Shown here: positions 44,534 to 55,862 of the stretch, piece after piece
Numbering within the stretch: position 1 is the first letter of the stretch
Layout: each line of letters starts with the position of its first letter
Assembly: GCF_014190875.1 (NCBI RefSeq)
Contig: NZ_JACHVS010000002.1
Location: 806,001-870,000 of the forward strand
Direction: 5' to 3'
From: Paeniglutamicibacter cryotolerans
Lineage (GTDB): Bacteria > Actinomycetota > Actinomycetes > Actinomycetales > Micrococcaceae
DNA length: 64,000 nucleotides
Notes under the pieces: model-generated
Database searches by the model: none
What the model was told of the DNA's origin: nothing
The model's input: only the letters and a program-made list of their open reading frames with translations
Translations under genes and position numbers: made by a program

Positions 44534-45451
44534 ATGCAAACTTCCGCTTTTATCGTGTTCTATTCCGGCTCGGCGACCTTGATCGAACCCCTCGGGCTGC
44601 GGGCCCTGCTCCAGGAGGCCGGCATCGGCATCGAAGAGGAACAGGCATTCTCCGGCGTCGGGCGCACCGGTGGCCGGTGGGCCGTCCGCGGTGCCGATGT
44701 CGCGCAGCTGCGTGGCCTGGTAGCCCAGAGGTCTGTTGAATTCGGTGCGCTGCGCCATGAATCGGGCCACCTGCTCGGAGGTTCGCTGGCCGTCGTCCCC
44801 GCGGCGCTGGTCTACGCCGAACGCAAGCTGCTGGTCATGGACGTGGATTCCACGCTGATCAAGCAGGAAGTCATCGAGCTGCTGGCAGCCCATGCCGGGC
44901 GCGGTGCCGAGGTTGCGGCGGTGACGGAGGCGGCCATGCGCGGGGAGCTGGACTTCGCCCAGTCGCTGCATGCACGGGTCAAGACCCTGGCCGGGCTCCC
45001 GGCGGGTGTGATCGACGAAGTCCGCTCCGCGATCGAACTCTCCGACGGCGCCCGCGAGCTGGTTGCCGCATTCAAGGCGGCCGGCCATTATGTCGGCGTG
45101 GTCTCCGGCGGTTTCCAGCAGGTGCTCGACCCGCTGGCGGCCGAGCTCGGACTGGATTTCGCCCTGGCCAACGACTTGGGCGTCGAGGACGGCGTTCTGA
45201 CTGGCCTGGTGAACGGGCCAGTGGTGGACCGGGCCATGAAGGAAACGAAACTGCGCGAGTGGGCCGCCTCGCTGGACATCGACATCGAGCACACCATCGC
45301 CGCGGGCGATGGCGCCAACGACCTGGACATGGTGTGTGCGGCGGGCCTCGGTGTGGCGTTCAATGCCAAACCGGCACTGAAGGCCGCCGCGGGGGCCACA
45401 ATCGAACTACCGCGGCTCGATATCATCGCCGACCTTGTCAGCATCGGATAA
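44534..45451 (+). CDS. serB: Phosphoserine phosphatase SerB
   Basis: A 305-residue HAD phosphatase that makes serine from phosphoserine. An N-terminal domain (1-95) precedes the catalytic core: LLVMDVDSTLIKQE (nucleophile Asp and acid Asp), VSGGF, the Lys in MKETKL and GDGANDLDM. GGGAG (44519-44523) ten bases upstream favours ATG 44534 over ATG 44525. Length is typical of actinobacterial SerB. The gene is divergent from the ABC ATPase gene. Confidence 0.93.
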   Translation: MQTSAFIVFYSGSATLIEPLGLRALLQEAGIGIEEEQAFSGVGRTGGRWAVRGADVAQLRGLVAQRSVEFGALRHESGHLLGGSLAVVPAALVYAERKLLVMDVDSTLIKQEVIELLAAHAGRGAEVAAVTEAAMRGELDFAQSLHARVKTLAGLPAGVIDEVRSAIELSDGARELVAAFKAAGHYVGVVSGGFQQVLDPLAAELGLDFALANDLGVEDGVLTGLVNGPVVDRAMKETKLREWAASLDIDIEHTIAAGDGANDLDMVCAAGLGVAFNAKPALKAAAGATIELPRLDIIADLVSIG

Positions 45452-45582
45452 CGATTGGCCAAATTGCAGGAAAAACACGGTCCCCGCCCATTTTGCGGGG
45501 GTACGATGCATGAGGCGCCCGATGAATGCGCCCGAACTACCGGTGCCGTTGTCCGCACCACTACTGGAAGTGACGCACAAGC

Positions 45583-47316
45583 TTGGAAACTGAAGTGAAC
45601 GGCTCCCTCGAGTCCAAACGGGATCGTGGCGACCGCCACAAGGATCGTGGCACGAGCCGGGGCTGGCTGATTGCCGGCGCATCCGTCGTGCTTGCCTGCG
45701 GTATCTACGGAGCCGGGGCCTGGTACCTGGGATCCCAGATCCCCGGTGGAACCACTGTTCACGGTGTCAACGTCGGCGGACTGGGTAAGGATGCCGCCAA
45801 GCTGGTGCTTGAACAGAAGCTCACCCCGCTGGCGAGCAAGCCGATCACCGTGCAGGCCGGATCGAAGACCGCGGAACTGGATCCCCGGGCGGCGGGCTTG
45901 AGCCTGGATCTCGATGCCTCGCTCGAGGGGCTGACCGGTTTCAACCTGAACCCCTTCATCATGTACGAACGCGCCACCGGCCAGTTCAGCCCCGAACCGG
46001 TATTCGATGTGGACCGCGCCAAGCTGCAGGAAGCGCTGAAGGCCAAGGCCCCGAAGCTGCTGACGAAAGTCAAGGAGGGCGCACTTTCCTTCGACGGCAC
46101 CACCGCCAAGCTCTCCAAGCCGGTCATCGGCGTAGCCGTCAACGTCGATGAATCCGTCGATACCGTGGCCAAGGGCTGGTTCGACGCCGCCGAGACGATA
46201 TCGCTTCCCACGACCACCGAAGATCCAGCCGTCTCGGCCGACGCTTTCAATGCCGCGCTGAAGGACCAGGCCGAACCGTTGGTCGCCGGACCGGTCAAGG
46301 TCACAGACGGTACGGCAACGGCATCGCTGAGCCCCTCCCAGTTGGCTTCCGCGGCGTCGTTCAAGATCGACGGACCGAAGATCCAACTGGTCCTTGACCC
46401 GGAAAGAGTGGATGCAGCTCTGCTCGAAGCCAACCCGGACTTCAAGTCCTCGGCGAAGGATGCGAAGTTCGTCCTGACCGGCGGCAAGCCCGCCATCACC
46501 CCATCCGAAACCGGCAAGGCCGTGGACACCCAGGGCCTTGCCGAGAAGATCGTTGCCGCGTCGAACACCCAAGAACGCACGGTTAAGGTCGCACTGACTA
46601 CTGTGGAGCCGGAACTGACCACGGAGAAGGCCAAGGCTCTGGGCGTGAAGGATGCGATAGTCACCTTCTCCACGCCGTACCCGGCATCCGATACGGTGCG
46701 CACCAAGAACCTGTTGGCCGGCACCTCCCGGCTAAACGGCCTCGTGGTCATGCCCGGCGAGACTTTCTCCCTGGAAAAGGCCTTCGGCCCGATCACCACC
46801 GCGAACGGCTACTTCGGATCGGGTGTCGTCGTCAACGGCTTCGCCACCGAGGCGGTCGGCGGCGGGCTCTCACAGGTCTCCACGCAGATGTTCAACGTCG
46901 GGCATCTTGCAGGATATGACGACATCACGCACAAACCGCACAGCCGCTGGTTCGACCGCTACCCCGCGGGCCGCGAGGCGACCCTCTGGGAGGGCCAGGT
47001 CGACATGAAGTGGAAGAACAACACCCCCTACGCCGTCATGATCGAGGCCTGGGTCGGCGGGGGCAAGGTCAACACCCGCCTGTGGAGCACCAAATACTGG
47101 GACGTCAAGACCTCGACGGGGGCGAAGTACAACTTCACCAAGCCGCGCACCGAGTACAACCCCGCGTCCAAATGCGTGCCCGAAAGCGGTGGCAAGCAAG
47201 GGTTCTCGATCAAGGTCACGCGGAACCGCAGCTCGGCGGACAAGACGCTGCCGACCGAGACGCTGAGCTGGACCTACCAGCCTTGGAACAAGGTGGTCTG
47301 CGGCAAGAAGCCGTAA
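45583..47316 (+). CDS. VanW-family membrane-anchored protein
   Basis: A 577-residue exported protein. A short cytoplasmic leader is followed by a membrane anchor (about residues 26-48), two putative peptidoglycan-binding domains (about 60-330, YoaR style) and the VanW domain (about 370-530) with RTKNLLAGTSRLNGLVVMPGE, GPITTANGY and GGGLSQVSTQMFN. VanW domains are found with glycopeptide-resistance or wall genes, but their function is unknown. The start is uncertain between TTG 45583 and GTG 45595. A strong terminator follows. It is a wall-associated protein by inference. Confidence 0.85.
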   Translation: METEVNGSLESKRDRGDRHKDRGTSRGWLIAGASVVLACGIYGAGAWYLGSQIPGGTTVHGVNVGGLGKDAAKLVLEQKLTPLASKPITVQAGSKTAELDPRAAGLSLDLDASLEGLTGFNLNPFIMYERATGQFSPEPVFDVDRAKLQEALKAKAPKLLTKVKEGALSFDGTTAKLSKPVIGVAVNVDESVDTVAKGWFDAAETISLPTTTEDPAVSADAFNAALKDQAEPLVAGPVKVTDGTATASLSPSQLASAASFKIDGPKIQLVLDPERVDAALLEANPDFKSSAKDAKFVLTGGKPAITPSETGKAVDTQGLAEKIVAASNTQERTVKVALTTVEPELTTEKAKALGVKDAIVTFSTPYPASDTVRTKNLLAGTSRLNGLVVMPGETFSLEKAFGPITTANGYFGSGVVVNGFATEAVGGGLSQVSTQMFNVGHLAGYDDITHKPHSRWFDRYPAGREATLWEGQVDMKWKNNTPYAVMIEAWVGGGKVNTRLWSTKYWDVKTSTGAKYNFTKPRTEYNPASKCVPESGGKQGFSIKVTRNRSSADKTLPTETLSWTYQPWNKVVCGKKP

Positions 47317-47333
47317 CGCCTATGGATCGCACC

Positions 47334-47377
47334 GCCGCCGCCGGCACCCTCCCCCACTGGAGGGCGCCGGCGGCGGC
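47334..47377 (+). terminator. Terminator of the VanW gene
   Basis: GCCGCCGCCGGC (47334-47345) pairs with GCCGGCGGCGGC (47366-47377), and inner CCCTCC/GGAGGG extends the stem. It starts 17 bases after the stop. Confidence 0.75.
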
Positions 47378-47420
47378 AGCGTTTAACCGCCCCGTCCTGC
47401 CCGTCGCCCCGGTTTCCACT

Positions 47421-48310
47421 ACGCATGCACCCATTCGGGCCTGTCGTGGGTCAAGCCGCAGGCACCCCAGGCAATGATCCTTCCCAGCACGAGCCCGGGC
47501 TGGGTGGTCGCCAGTTCTGGGGTGGAAAGACCGAAGCGATCCAGGCTGGCCGGACGGTATCCGGCGACCAACACGTCCGCGCGGTCGGGCAGACCACGAA
47601 ACACGGCTCGGTAGGGGCGTCTGCAAGGTCCAAGGAACAAGAGTGCTTATCCTGTCCGCTCACCATGTGCTGTCAGGGTCCGATCAGCGACGGGTCCGGT
47701 AATCACCCACTTCAGGGCAAGCACACGGATCCCCGACAACGACAATGGTCCGGCCCCAGGGAGCGGACGAGGCTCGGCCTCGGGAAACCGACGAATGCCG
47801 TTGAGTGGTTCGCTGGCAACCGCCAGCGCCTGGGGTTGGGCGCGCCGTTCGAGCACCGCTGCCACCGCACGGGGTTCGGCACCATAGCGAAGCCCCAGTA
47901 GCACCAACAGCCGCAACCGGTGATGGGGATAATTGGCGTGCGTGCGTACCCAACCGTCAGCCGCCCTTCATAACCTGGACAGCGCAGCAAACGCGTTGAC
48001 AGCTTCGCCGTTCCAGCGGTACATCTTGTCGCTTGAAAAGGAGACGACGATGCGGTTCCGGGTCGATCAGCAGTACCGGCAGCGCCGTCGGGTCATATGC
48101 GCCCGATGAACCGGGACGTCGGCCGATGAGTGCGCCCTGCGCGGCCGCCACCCTGAGGCTTGCCGTAGCCAGCATTCCCGACGGCCACGGGCTCGGCAGA
48201 TGGGCGGGCTGGCCATCGGCCATGACCCATGTCAAGAGGGCCGGATCCTCTCCAAGCGCCTCCCAGGCTCGGGCTGCCAGGTTTCTGCCTGTCTGCGTGA
48301 TGCCGTCCAT
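47421..48310 (-). pseudogene. CoA transferase family III, decayed
   Basis: Three frames of the minus strand piece together the first part of a CaiB/BaiF-type CoA transferase: an N-terminal domain opening, then DGWVRTHANYPHHRLRLLVLLGL, then LSLSGIRVLALKWVITGPVADRT (family: LSGVRVLDLTRVIAGPVATRT), then DVLVAGYRPASLDRFGLSTPEL and LVLGRIIAWG. At least two frame changes are needed, and the C-terminal half is missing before 47421. It is the dead partner of the divergent citrate synthase pseudogene. Confidence 0.8.
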
Positions 48311-48400
48311 GGTTCAATGATCCGCACGTACATTGCTAACCGACAAGCGGATATTGATTCAATCAATACAGATTGGGTACGGGGTCCGATCAACGCTTCC

Positions 48401-49145
48401 GTCAACACGGCGGGGTTCCTCAATAGCGAGCAGGCGGCCAGCCGGCTCGGCATCAAGCCCGCGTCCCTTTATGTCTATGTCACCCGGGGCAGCTCCGCCG
48501 CGCACAGTTCCAGAAGGGCAAGTCGTGGTTCGATCCCCTGGATGTCGAAGAAGTTTCCACGGCCCGCACCAGCGGTGGGAGGCCGGTGAGACAGGGTCAA
48601 CCGCTGATGGTCCTGGCCTCCACGACATCGCTCGAGGAAGCCATTGCATTCTTCTGGGACTCGGGTGATCCACCTGAAAAGGTTGCCGTTGAGCGCCGCC
48701 CTCGATGCCTTCGGCGGGCCATTCCACCGATCAGCAAGCATCGAGGCCCGCAGGTTGATTGAGGACGCCCTGGAGCGGCCGGTGGAGCAGGCAGTTTCGC
48801 TGCACCTGGCAAGGACCGGGACGTTGACGGCCTTCGGACATCCGATCTGTGAGGGGACGGATCCGCGCGTGGACATGCTGCTGAGCCTGCTGGAGCAGAT
48901 GCCGGGTGCGGACGCCGACTCCACGGCGGTACGGCAGCTCACAGGCACCGTGGGGTAACGGCAGGGCAGGGACCGAATTTTGATCTGGCTCTTGGAGCCC
49001 CCACCCTCGTATCGGGAATGGAGCCGGAGGCCGGACCGGCGATCTTCGCCATCTGGCGCAAAGTCGGATGGCTCGCCCACGTCTGGGATCAGTGGGAGCA
49101 CGAACCGCTACGGCTGCGCCGTAATCGCGGTTCACCGGGTGACCG
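48401..49145 (+). pseudogene. HTH-containing citrate synthase-like gene, decayed
   Basis: The plus strand begins with an HTH segment FLNSEQAASRLGIKPASLYVYVTRG and continues after a frameshift near 48488 with RAQFQKGKSWFDPLDVEEV and SLEEAIAFFWDSGD. After a deletion of roughly 100 codons, a third frame gives LSAALDAFGGPFHRSAS and TAFGHPICEGTDPR (compare GFGHPLYPDGDPR); then PAIFAIWRKVGWLAHVWDQW and SRFTG end the enzyme domain at about 49145. This matches citrate/2-methylcitrate synthase-like proteins with an N-terminal HTH. Frameshifts and deletion make it non-functional. Confidence 0.8.
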
Positions 49146-49280
49146 GCCCCGAGAATGCGCAGTCGATAGCCCGGAAGCACGAAAGACCTCCACCGGGGCA
49201 GGTACCCACGGAGAAGGTCTTTCGGATTGTCCTACCGGTTGCCGTCACGGAGTTGCCCCTGGACACCGCAACCGCGGGGA

Positions 49281-50033
49281 CTAGGAGGTGGCGCGGAGGA
49301 AGTCCTCGGCTCCACCGACGTATTCGGTGTGGCCGGTGGGAACATCGGCGCAGACCATCGCGGCAACTTCGGCGCCGAACTCCACCACGGAGTAGAGGCG
49401 TCCTGCTGCCTCCCGACGCGCGGCAATGGCGCCGGGCTCGACACGGTCAAGCAGCGTCGCGGTGATCGTGCCCTCGATCATGTCGCCGGAGACGACGACC
49501 AGGGAGATGCCTTTGGCCTCAAGTGCCGGAATGCGTTCGCGCAGTGCCACTTCACCGGCGCGCTTGGAGCGGGCCACCGGCTCGTAGGCATCCATGGTCG
49601 CTACCTGGTCGATGAAATGGGCCTGGTGGCTGGTCACGAAGACCACGCGGGAGCCGGCCGGCATCTTCTGTGCGGCAGCCTCGAGCATGTTCACCTGCGC
49701 GTCGCGGTTCAGGCGCAGAGCGTAGTCTTCGCCCAGACCGGTTTCCATGCCGCCTGAGGCGTTCAGGACCAGGATGTCGAGTGAACCGAAGTTCTCCAGT
49801 GCCGCATCGATCAGCGCGGCGGAGCCCTCGGCCGTGGTCAGGTCGGCACCGATTGCCACGGCGCGGCCACCGGCATCCACGATCCCCTGGACTACCTTGT
49901 TGGCACGTGGTGCCTTCTGGCGGTAGTTGATCACTACCCCGGCACCCTGCGCAGCAAGGACCTTTGCCACCTCGGCGCCAATACCCCGGGAGGACCCGGT
50001 GACGATCGCGGACTTACCCGTGAGATCGGTCAT
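49281..50033 (-). CDS. Atypical SDR-family oxidoreductase
   Basis: A 250-residue SDR with TGSSRGIGAE (nucleotide binding) and LVLNASGG (NNAG variant). The catalytic Ser is in FVTSHQAHF, but the expected YxxxK motif reads as Tyr-x6-Lys (AYEPVARSKRAG), so the active site differs from classical SDRs. A substrate cannot be predicted. It is a single gene close to the pseudogene block and may have had a metabolic link to it. Confidence 0.85.
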   Translation of the reverse strand: MTDLTGKSAIVTGSSRGIGAEVAKVLAAQGAGVVINYRQKAPRANKVVQGIVDAGGRAVAIGADLTTAEGSAALIDAALENFGSLDILVLNASGGMETGLGEDYALRLNRDAQVNMLEAAAQKMPAGSRVVFVTSHQAHFIDQVATMDAYEPVARSKRAGEVALRERIPALEAKGISLVVVSGDMIEGTITATLLDRVEPGAIAARREAAGRLYSVVEFGAEVAAMVCADVPTGHTEYVGGAEDFLRATS

Positions 50034-50223
50034 TAAAACTCCTTGTGCATCACAACGTGAAAATCATTGAACCCCTGCCGGAATGCCGGCAGTTGGCGTG
50101 TCCAAACAAAAAACTGGACGCTTGCTTCAATCCTGCCAGCAGGCTGGCACATCGACTCTTGTAGGAATCCTCCAAAAAGTCTAAGCCAGCGCGGCGCTTC
50201 ACGCGCCCCGGCACCACATTGGA

Positions 50224-50688
50224 TCAGGCGATGGCGGCGCGGACCATGTTGCTCAAGGCCTTGCCGTCAAAGCGACCGGCAACCTCCTCGGTGACCAGCT
50301 TCATGACCGAACCCATCTGGCGCATGCCCAGCTCCGCGCCATCGGCACGCAGCGTGGCCACGGCCCGAGCAACGATGGCCTTCGCCTCGTCCTCGGTCAA
50401 TGCGGCGGGAAGGTAAGCCTCGATGATCTCTGCTTCGCGACTCTCTGTTGCGGCCCTGTCCTCCTGGCCGGCCTCGACGTAGGTGACGGCTGTTTCGCGG
50501 CGGCGGGCGGCTTCCTTCTGGAGCAGCGAGAGCACTGCGGCGTCATCGAGCTCTACGGGGACCTTGCCGCCCTTTTCACGGGTATTGATCTCACCGAGCA
50601 GGTTGCGCACGGTCATCAGCTCAACCTTGTTCCCGGCCTTCAGGTGGGAGGTCATGTCGGCGCGCAGGCGGCCCTTCAACGAATCCAT
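50224..50688 (-). CDS. GatB/YqeY domain protein
   Basis: A 154-residue YqeY-type protein. It resembles the tRNA-binding tail of GatB, but its role alone is unclear. Family segments are LKGRLRADMTSHLKAGNK, VRNLLGEIN, EAYLPAALTEDEAKAIV and GMRQMGSVMKLVTEEVAGR. ATG 50688 fits the family start. An extension to 50739 has no ribosome site. Confidence 0.9.
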   Translation of the reverse strand: MDSLKGRLRADMTSHLKAGNKVELMTVRNLLGEINTREKGGKVPVELDDAAVLSLLQKEAARRRETAVTYVEAGQEDRAATESREAEIIEAYLPAALTEDEAKAIVARAVATLRADGAELGMRQMGSVMKLVTEEVAGRFDGKALSNMVRAAIA

Positions 50689-51190
50689 GGTTTGCTCTTC
50701 TTCCGGTATGTGCCCGGCAGATACGCAGTGCGGCCGCACCCGTTCCCTGCCGGCAATTGATCACAGTTTATTGCCCCGGACCCGCTGACGGCGCCATCGC
50801 GGGAACCGGGCGTGGATTCACGCCCACGTTTCTAGGCATATTCCCATGCCGGTGCAGAACCAGCTCCCCCAGATCAACCCGACGTCTTTGCTTTCAGTAG
50901 AGGTGCGCTAGGCATTCGAGGTGTGCGGGTTGAAAAGTTAACTAACTCAAAAATTTACCTAGATTTATAATAATACAAGGATTATGCACAGGGAAACCTG
51001 GTCATGCCATCTCGGGGTCGGCCTACTCAAAATCCGGACGGACCCCTATGAAAGCAGGGGTTTGTCCGCTATCGATGTCCGACAAACGGCACCGTTGCTG
51101 CTATGGCAGAAAATCCGCGCAGGACCGCTCCCCCGGCCACCTCGCGCTCGGCGCAGGGTGGCCCCAACCGATTCCGGGCGCACAATACTA
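50689..51190. other. Gene-free region with an AT-rich island
   Basis: No supported gene. Bases 50930-50985 are unusually AT-rich for this chromosome (ATTTATAATAATACAAGG-like composition), contrasting with both flanks. A short frame beginning at 50984 is preceded by AAGG but reads without family likeness. The stretch may be a promoter region or a remnant of inserted DNA. Confidence 0.4.
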
Positions 51191-51228
51191 CGGGGTGGGA
51201 AGTGCGGTTGAACCCGCTCCCCACCCCG
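51191..51228 (-). terminator. Terminator of fabG
   Basis: CGGGGTGGG (51191-51199) pairs with CCCACCCCG (51220-51228), with inner pairing AGTGCGG/CCCGCT, 20 bases after the FabG stop. Confidence 0.65.
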
Positions 51229-51248
51229 CCGACATGTATATGGTTGCG

Positions 51249-52652
<1,404 letters not shown>

Positions 52653-52656
<4 letters not shown>

Positions 52657-52910
52657 GTCTGTTCGATCAGCTGGCCGGCATCGAGGGCCCGGAAACGCCA
52701 CTCTGTTCGCGTAAGGGCTGCCGCATGCAAGCGACGTGGCGCCTCGAATGGAACAACCCGCGCATCCACTCCCCCGAGCGGCGAAAGACCTGGTTGGGCT
52801 GCGACGAGCATGCCCCGTGGTTGGAAAACTATTTGACCGAACGTGGCCTGTTCAAGGAACGGCTGCCATTGGAACCCATCGGCGCCCCTGGCGCCACCGA
52901 GGAGAACTAG
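52653..52910 (+). CDS. Small Cys/His protein between DUF3099 and SURF1
   Basis: An 85-residue protein with a possible metal site: Cys18 and Cys23 (CSRKGC) and CDEH later (Cys49, His52). RKGCRMQATWRLEWNNPRIH and WLGCDEHAPWLENYL are conserved-looking segments. Homologues are sometimes labelled acetone carboxylase without experimental basis. It overlaps DUF3099 by 4 bases and lies 5 bases before SURF1, so it is coupled to both. Function not known; a zinc-ribbon or heme/copper-related role is possible. Confidence 0.7.
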
Positions 52911-52915
52911 CACCC

Positions 52916-53815
52916 GTGTATCGTTTCTTGGCCAGTACCCGCTGGCTCGGCTGGCTCCTGATCGCCTGCGTTTTCGCCGCCGGGTGCGTCTTCCTCGGCC
53001 GCTGGCAGATGGACCGCCTTGCCGGGGTGAAGGAGGAAATCCGCCACGTCCAAGTCAACTACGACGCGGCTCCCCTTACCTATGCGCAGGCCGCACCACT
53101 CTTGGACCACCTGCCCGAGGACGGCAAGTGGACCCAGGTCGCCCTGACCGGCAAATACGCCATCGATGACACGGTCATCGTGCGCAACCGTCCGCGCTCG
53201 GGCAACCCCGGCTACGAGGTCCTGGTTCCGTTCCATGTGAAGGACGGAGGGACGGTCATCGTCAACCGCGGCTGGTTGCCGATCGGCAACGAACACGCAG
53301 GTAATCCGGATGTGGTGCCAGCTCCCCAGTCGGGAACCGTGCAGATCGTGGTGCGGCTGAAGTCCGGCGAACCCAAGGTGAGTCGCGGAGCGCCTGCCGG
53401 CCAGCTGGCCTCCATCGAGCTGCCCGCTATGGCGCAGCTGCTCGACTACCCCATTCATCTGGGCGCCTACGGCCTAATGGCCACCGAATCCCCCGCGGCG
53501 GCCACGGCACCGGATCAGATTGAGAAGCCAGAAGCGGACGAGGGCTCCCATCTCTCCTACGCCTTCCAGTGGTTCACCTTCGGCCTGCTTGCCTTCTTCG
53601 GGCTCGGCTATGCGGCCAAGCAGCAGGCACGGCTCAACCGCGAAGACAAGGAAGTCGAGGAGGCCGCCGTCGCCAGCGGCATCGAGGTCGACCATTCGGC
53701 CTACCGCGCCCCGCGTCAGCGCAAGACCCGCCGTCGCGACGGCTCACTGACCGATGAGGCACTGGAGGACGCATATCTCGATGCCGTCGAGGACAAGGGC
53801 CGCCCCGGAAGCTGA
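52916..53815 (+). CDS. SURF1-family cytochrome oxidase assembly protein
   Basis: A 299-residue membrane protein of the SURF1 family that helps assemble heme-copper oxidases. A first helix (about residues 8-28, RWLGWLLIACVFAAGCVFLGRWQ) ends in the family GxWQ site. The periplasmic loop has VALTGKYAIDDTVIVRNRPR and VIVNRGWLP; a second helix lies around 222-242. A charged tail of about 55 residues extends past the usual end. GTG 52916 follows GGAG eleven bases upstream and five bases after the previous stop. Confidence 0.9.
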   Translation: MYRFLASTRWLGWLLIACVFAAGCVFLGRWQMDRLAGVKEEIRHVQVNYDAAPLTYAQAAPLLDHLPEDGKWTQVALTGKYAIDDTVIVRNRPRSGNPGYEVLVPFHVKDGGTVIVNRGWLPIGNEHAGNPDVVPAPQSGTVQIVVRLKSGEPKVSRGAPAGQLASIELPAMAQLLDYPIHLGAYGLMATESPAAATAPDQIEKPEADEGSHLSYAFQWFTFGLLAFFGLGYAAKQQARLNREDKEVEEAAVASGIEVDHSAYRAPRQRKTRRRDGSLTDEALEDAYLDAVEDKGRPGS

Positions 53816-54054
53816 TTCACCTGCGCTTCCCTGCCCCACCGGGTACTCCCCCTGGCCCTTCGCGCCAACCACCACGCCGTATTCATGGGCCGCCCCGGCC
53901 AAGAGCTCTCAGCCAGGGCCCGTTTCCGGATGGCTCACATCCAGGGACTTCATCATTACTTTGTCCTGTTCCACGTAATTTCGGTTCGCGGCATGAAAAT
54001 GAGGTATCCGGCCAGGTCCTGCCGGCGCACCGATACGTCAGTTCCTGAAGATCC

Positions 54055-54552
54055 TCAGTTACAGTTCAACACGTGGTCTCGGGCCGTGGCGTATCGTTCA
54101 AAATACGCGCAGTGGTGTTTCTGGCCCAGCTTGCCCATTAAGAAGCGTGCCAAAACCCGATCGGTCGGACCCGAACCCAAGAGAGCTACACGGTTTCGCG
54201 CGACGCCATGGCTGAAGCGTTCCGCGACTCCGCCCGCCACTCCATCTAGTCCGGAAACATCAACGAACACGGGGGCATCCGCCTCGTGGTTCCGGGCGAA
54301 GTACTGCTGCTGCATCTCCACGAACATGGCCACGTTCAGCGTGGTGCCCGGGAAGAAACCGATTTCCAGCACGCGATCCTCCGTGAACCGCATCCAAGAG
54401 GAAGGCCCTGTCCAGCCCCACCGCGGGGAAGAATCGGTGCCGAGCTCACAGCTGTTTCTCACGTGGATCAGTCCGGCCTCGGGGCCGGGGTCTTGGTACC
54501 GCTGCTGCACAGCACTGGTGGGCTTCGATACGTCTACCTCGAGCGTCCTCAC
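54055..54552 (-). CDS. SpoIIAA/STAS-like protein of unknown function
   Basis: Up to 165 residues; the start could be ATG 54393, which leaves a 112-residue core. The core has PVFVDVSGLDGVAGG, RNRVALLGSGPTDRVLARFLMG and an end KHHCAYFERYATARDHVL. This looks like a small alpha/beta domain family (about 120 residues, STAS/SEC14-like) common in Arthrobacter. No enzyme motif is visible. It is a single gene with no clear ribosome site. Confidence 0.5.
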   Translation of the reverse strand: MRTLEVDVSKPTSAVQQRYQDPGPEAGLIHVRNSCELGTDSSPRWGWTGPSSWMRFTEDRVLEIGFFPGTTLNVAMFVEMQQQYFARNHEADAPVFVDVSGLDGVAGGVAERFSHGVARNRVALLGSGPTDRVLARFLMGKLGQKHHCAYFERYATARDHVLNCN

Positions 54553-55473
54553 CTTGTACGTACCGACCCAGCCGCCGCGCGGCCCGGCAGCGCTAGGTGG
54601 ACCAAGCGTTGATTTCGGGGTTCACCAGGTACCCGGGAGCGGCATTGGCCGTGGGTCGTGGGACATGCCGTCCTCCCCTCGCGCCAGGGCTCAGATCGCG
54701 GGTGGAAGCCTTGAACCCGAGCGGCGTCGGGGAAACGGCGTGCGCCCTGTCCTCCGTTGAGGTACCTCAACACGGAAGATGACAGGTAGCCGGGCACCTT
54801 CTGGTATCTGGCGGTCTCGAACCAGTCCTTGGGTCCGGCTTCCGGCTGGTGGATCAGCCGACGTAAAATCGTCGCAATGACAAAGGAAACCCGAGTCAGG
54901 ATCGCTTCCACCCTGTTGATGCTGACGGCGACCATCCTTCGACGGTAACGCACCGGGTAGAGGACCGAGCACGGTCCTGCCATCCTTGCCATACCCGCCG
55001 GATAATGACAAATTCCTGGTGCCGCCGGGCAGCCGTTGCCAGCCGTATGCCGTCCAACGCGACCCGGCACGTCATGGTCCCGCTTAAGCTCTGCCTCGTC
55101 TGTCAAAAATATCTCCCCCATAAGAAATTTTCTTCAACGGCATCTGACCCCAAGTCAGATGCCATCACTCGTCCTCTTAGCCTATCCCATGGCCTTATGC
55201 CTTTTGAGCTGGGTTGATAAGGATTGTTGATATGTCACACTCTGTGACTCATCAATGTGCTCCGTGCCCTGCGCAAACCGATAGTTCCCTGTTTGCCCAC
55301 GTTCACGACACCAGCAAAATGACGCCCCTGCTCCTCACCGAACCTCGGTAATCTTTGTATGTGCCTGGCCACAGGGCGAGCCCTCTGCCCCGGAATCGGC
55401 AGCGTCCCGGAAACGAGAGGTGCGGGTCGGTCCTTGTTGACCCCAACGCGATCCAACTGACATCCTCAAGGAC
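54553..55473. other. Gene-poor region
   Basis: About 920 bases with no gene I can support. A minus-strand frame around 54700-54900 contains KVPGYLSSSVLRYLNGGQ, which faintly resembles a monooxygenase-type (ABM) domain and may be a remnant. Codon use elsewhere looks random. Confidence 0.35.
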
Positions 55474-55674
55474 ATGCGTCCCAACCTGATCGTCATCGCG
55501 AGTATCGTTTTCGTTCTTGCCGTAAACATCGCATTGGACAAATACACAGATATTCCCATGCTGATTCGCTGGACTCTATCGGCTGGCCTTGGGCTGGTCG
55601 TCACCCTCGCACTGACTAAGTTTTCCGAGCGCCGACAAAAACTCAATACCAACAATGCATTGGACCGCCCGTAG
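55474..55674 (+). CDS. Small two-helix membrane protein
   Basis: A 66-residue protein with two hydrophobic helices (about residues 4-24 and 30-50) and a short basic cytoplasmic tail. AAGGA precedes the ATG. No family is recognised. It is a plausible real small membrane protein in an otherwise gene-poor stretch. Confidence 0.5.
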   Translation: MRPNLIVIASIVFVLAVNIALDKYTDIPMLIRWTLSAGLGLVVTLALTKFSERRQKLNTNNALDRP

Positions 55675-55862
55675 ATCGTCCACAGATCAAACTTCAAATC
55701 CCAGTCTTCTCGTCAGCAACGCCAGACGCCGTGCAATGGTGCATCCCGGACTTTTGGCCTTACCAATTGGGGAACGATCTACGGGCGGCCCGACGTTTCG
55801 AGAGGGGCGTGTCGGGGCGGTATCGGTACGGGCGCAAACAACTTGTCGACAAGGATGAGTAA

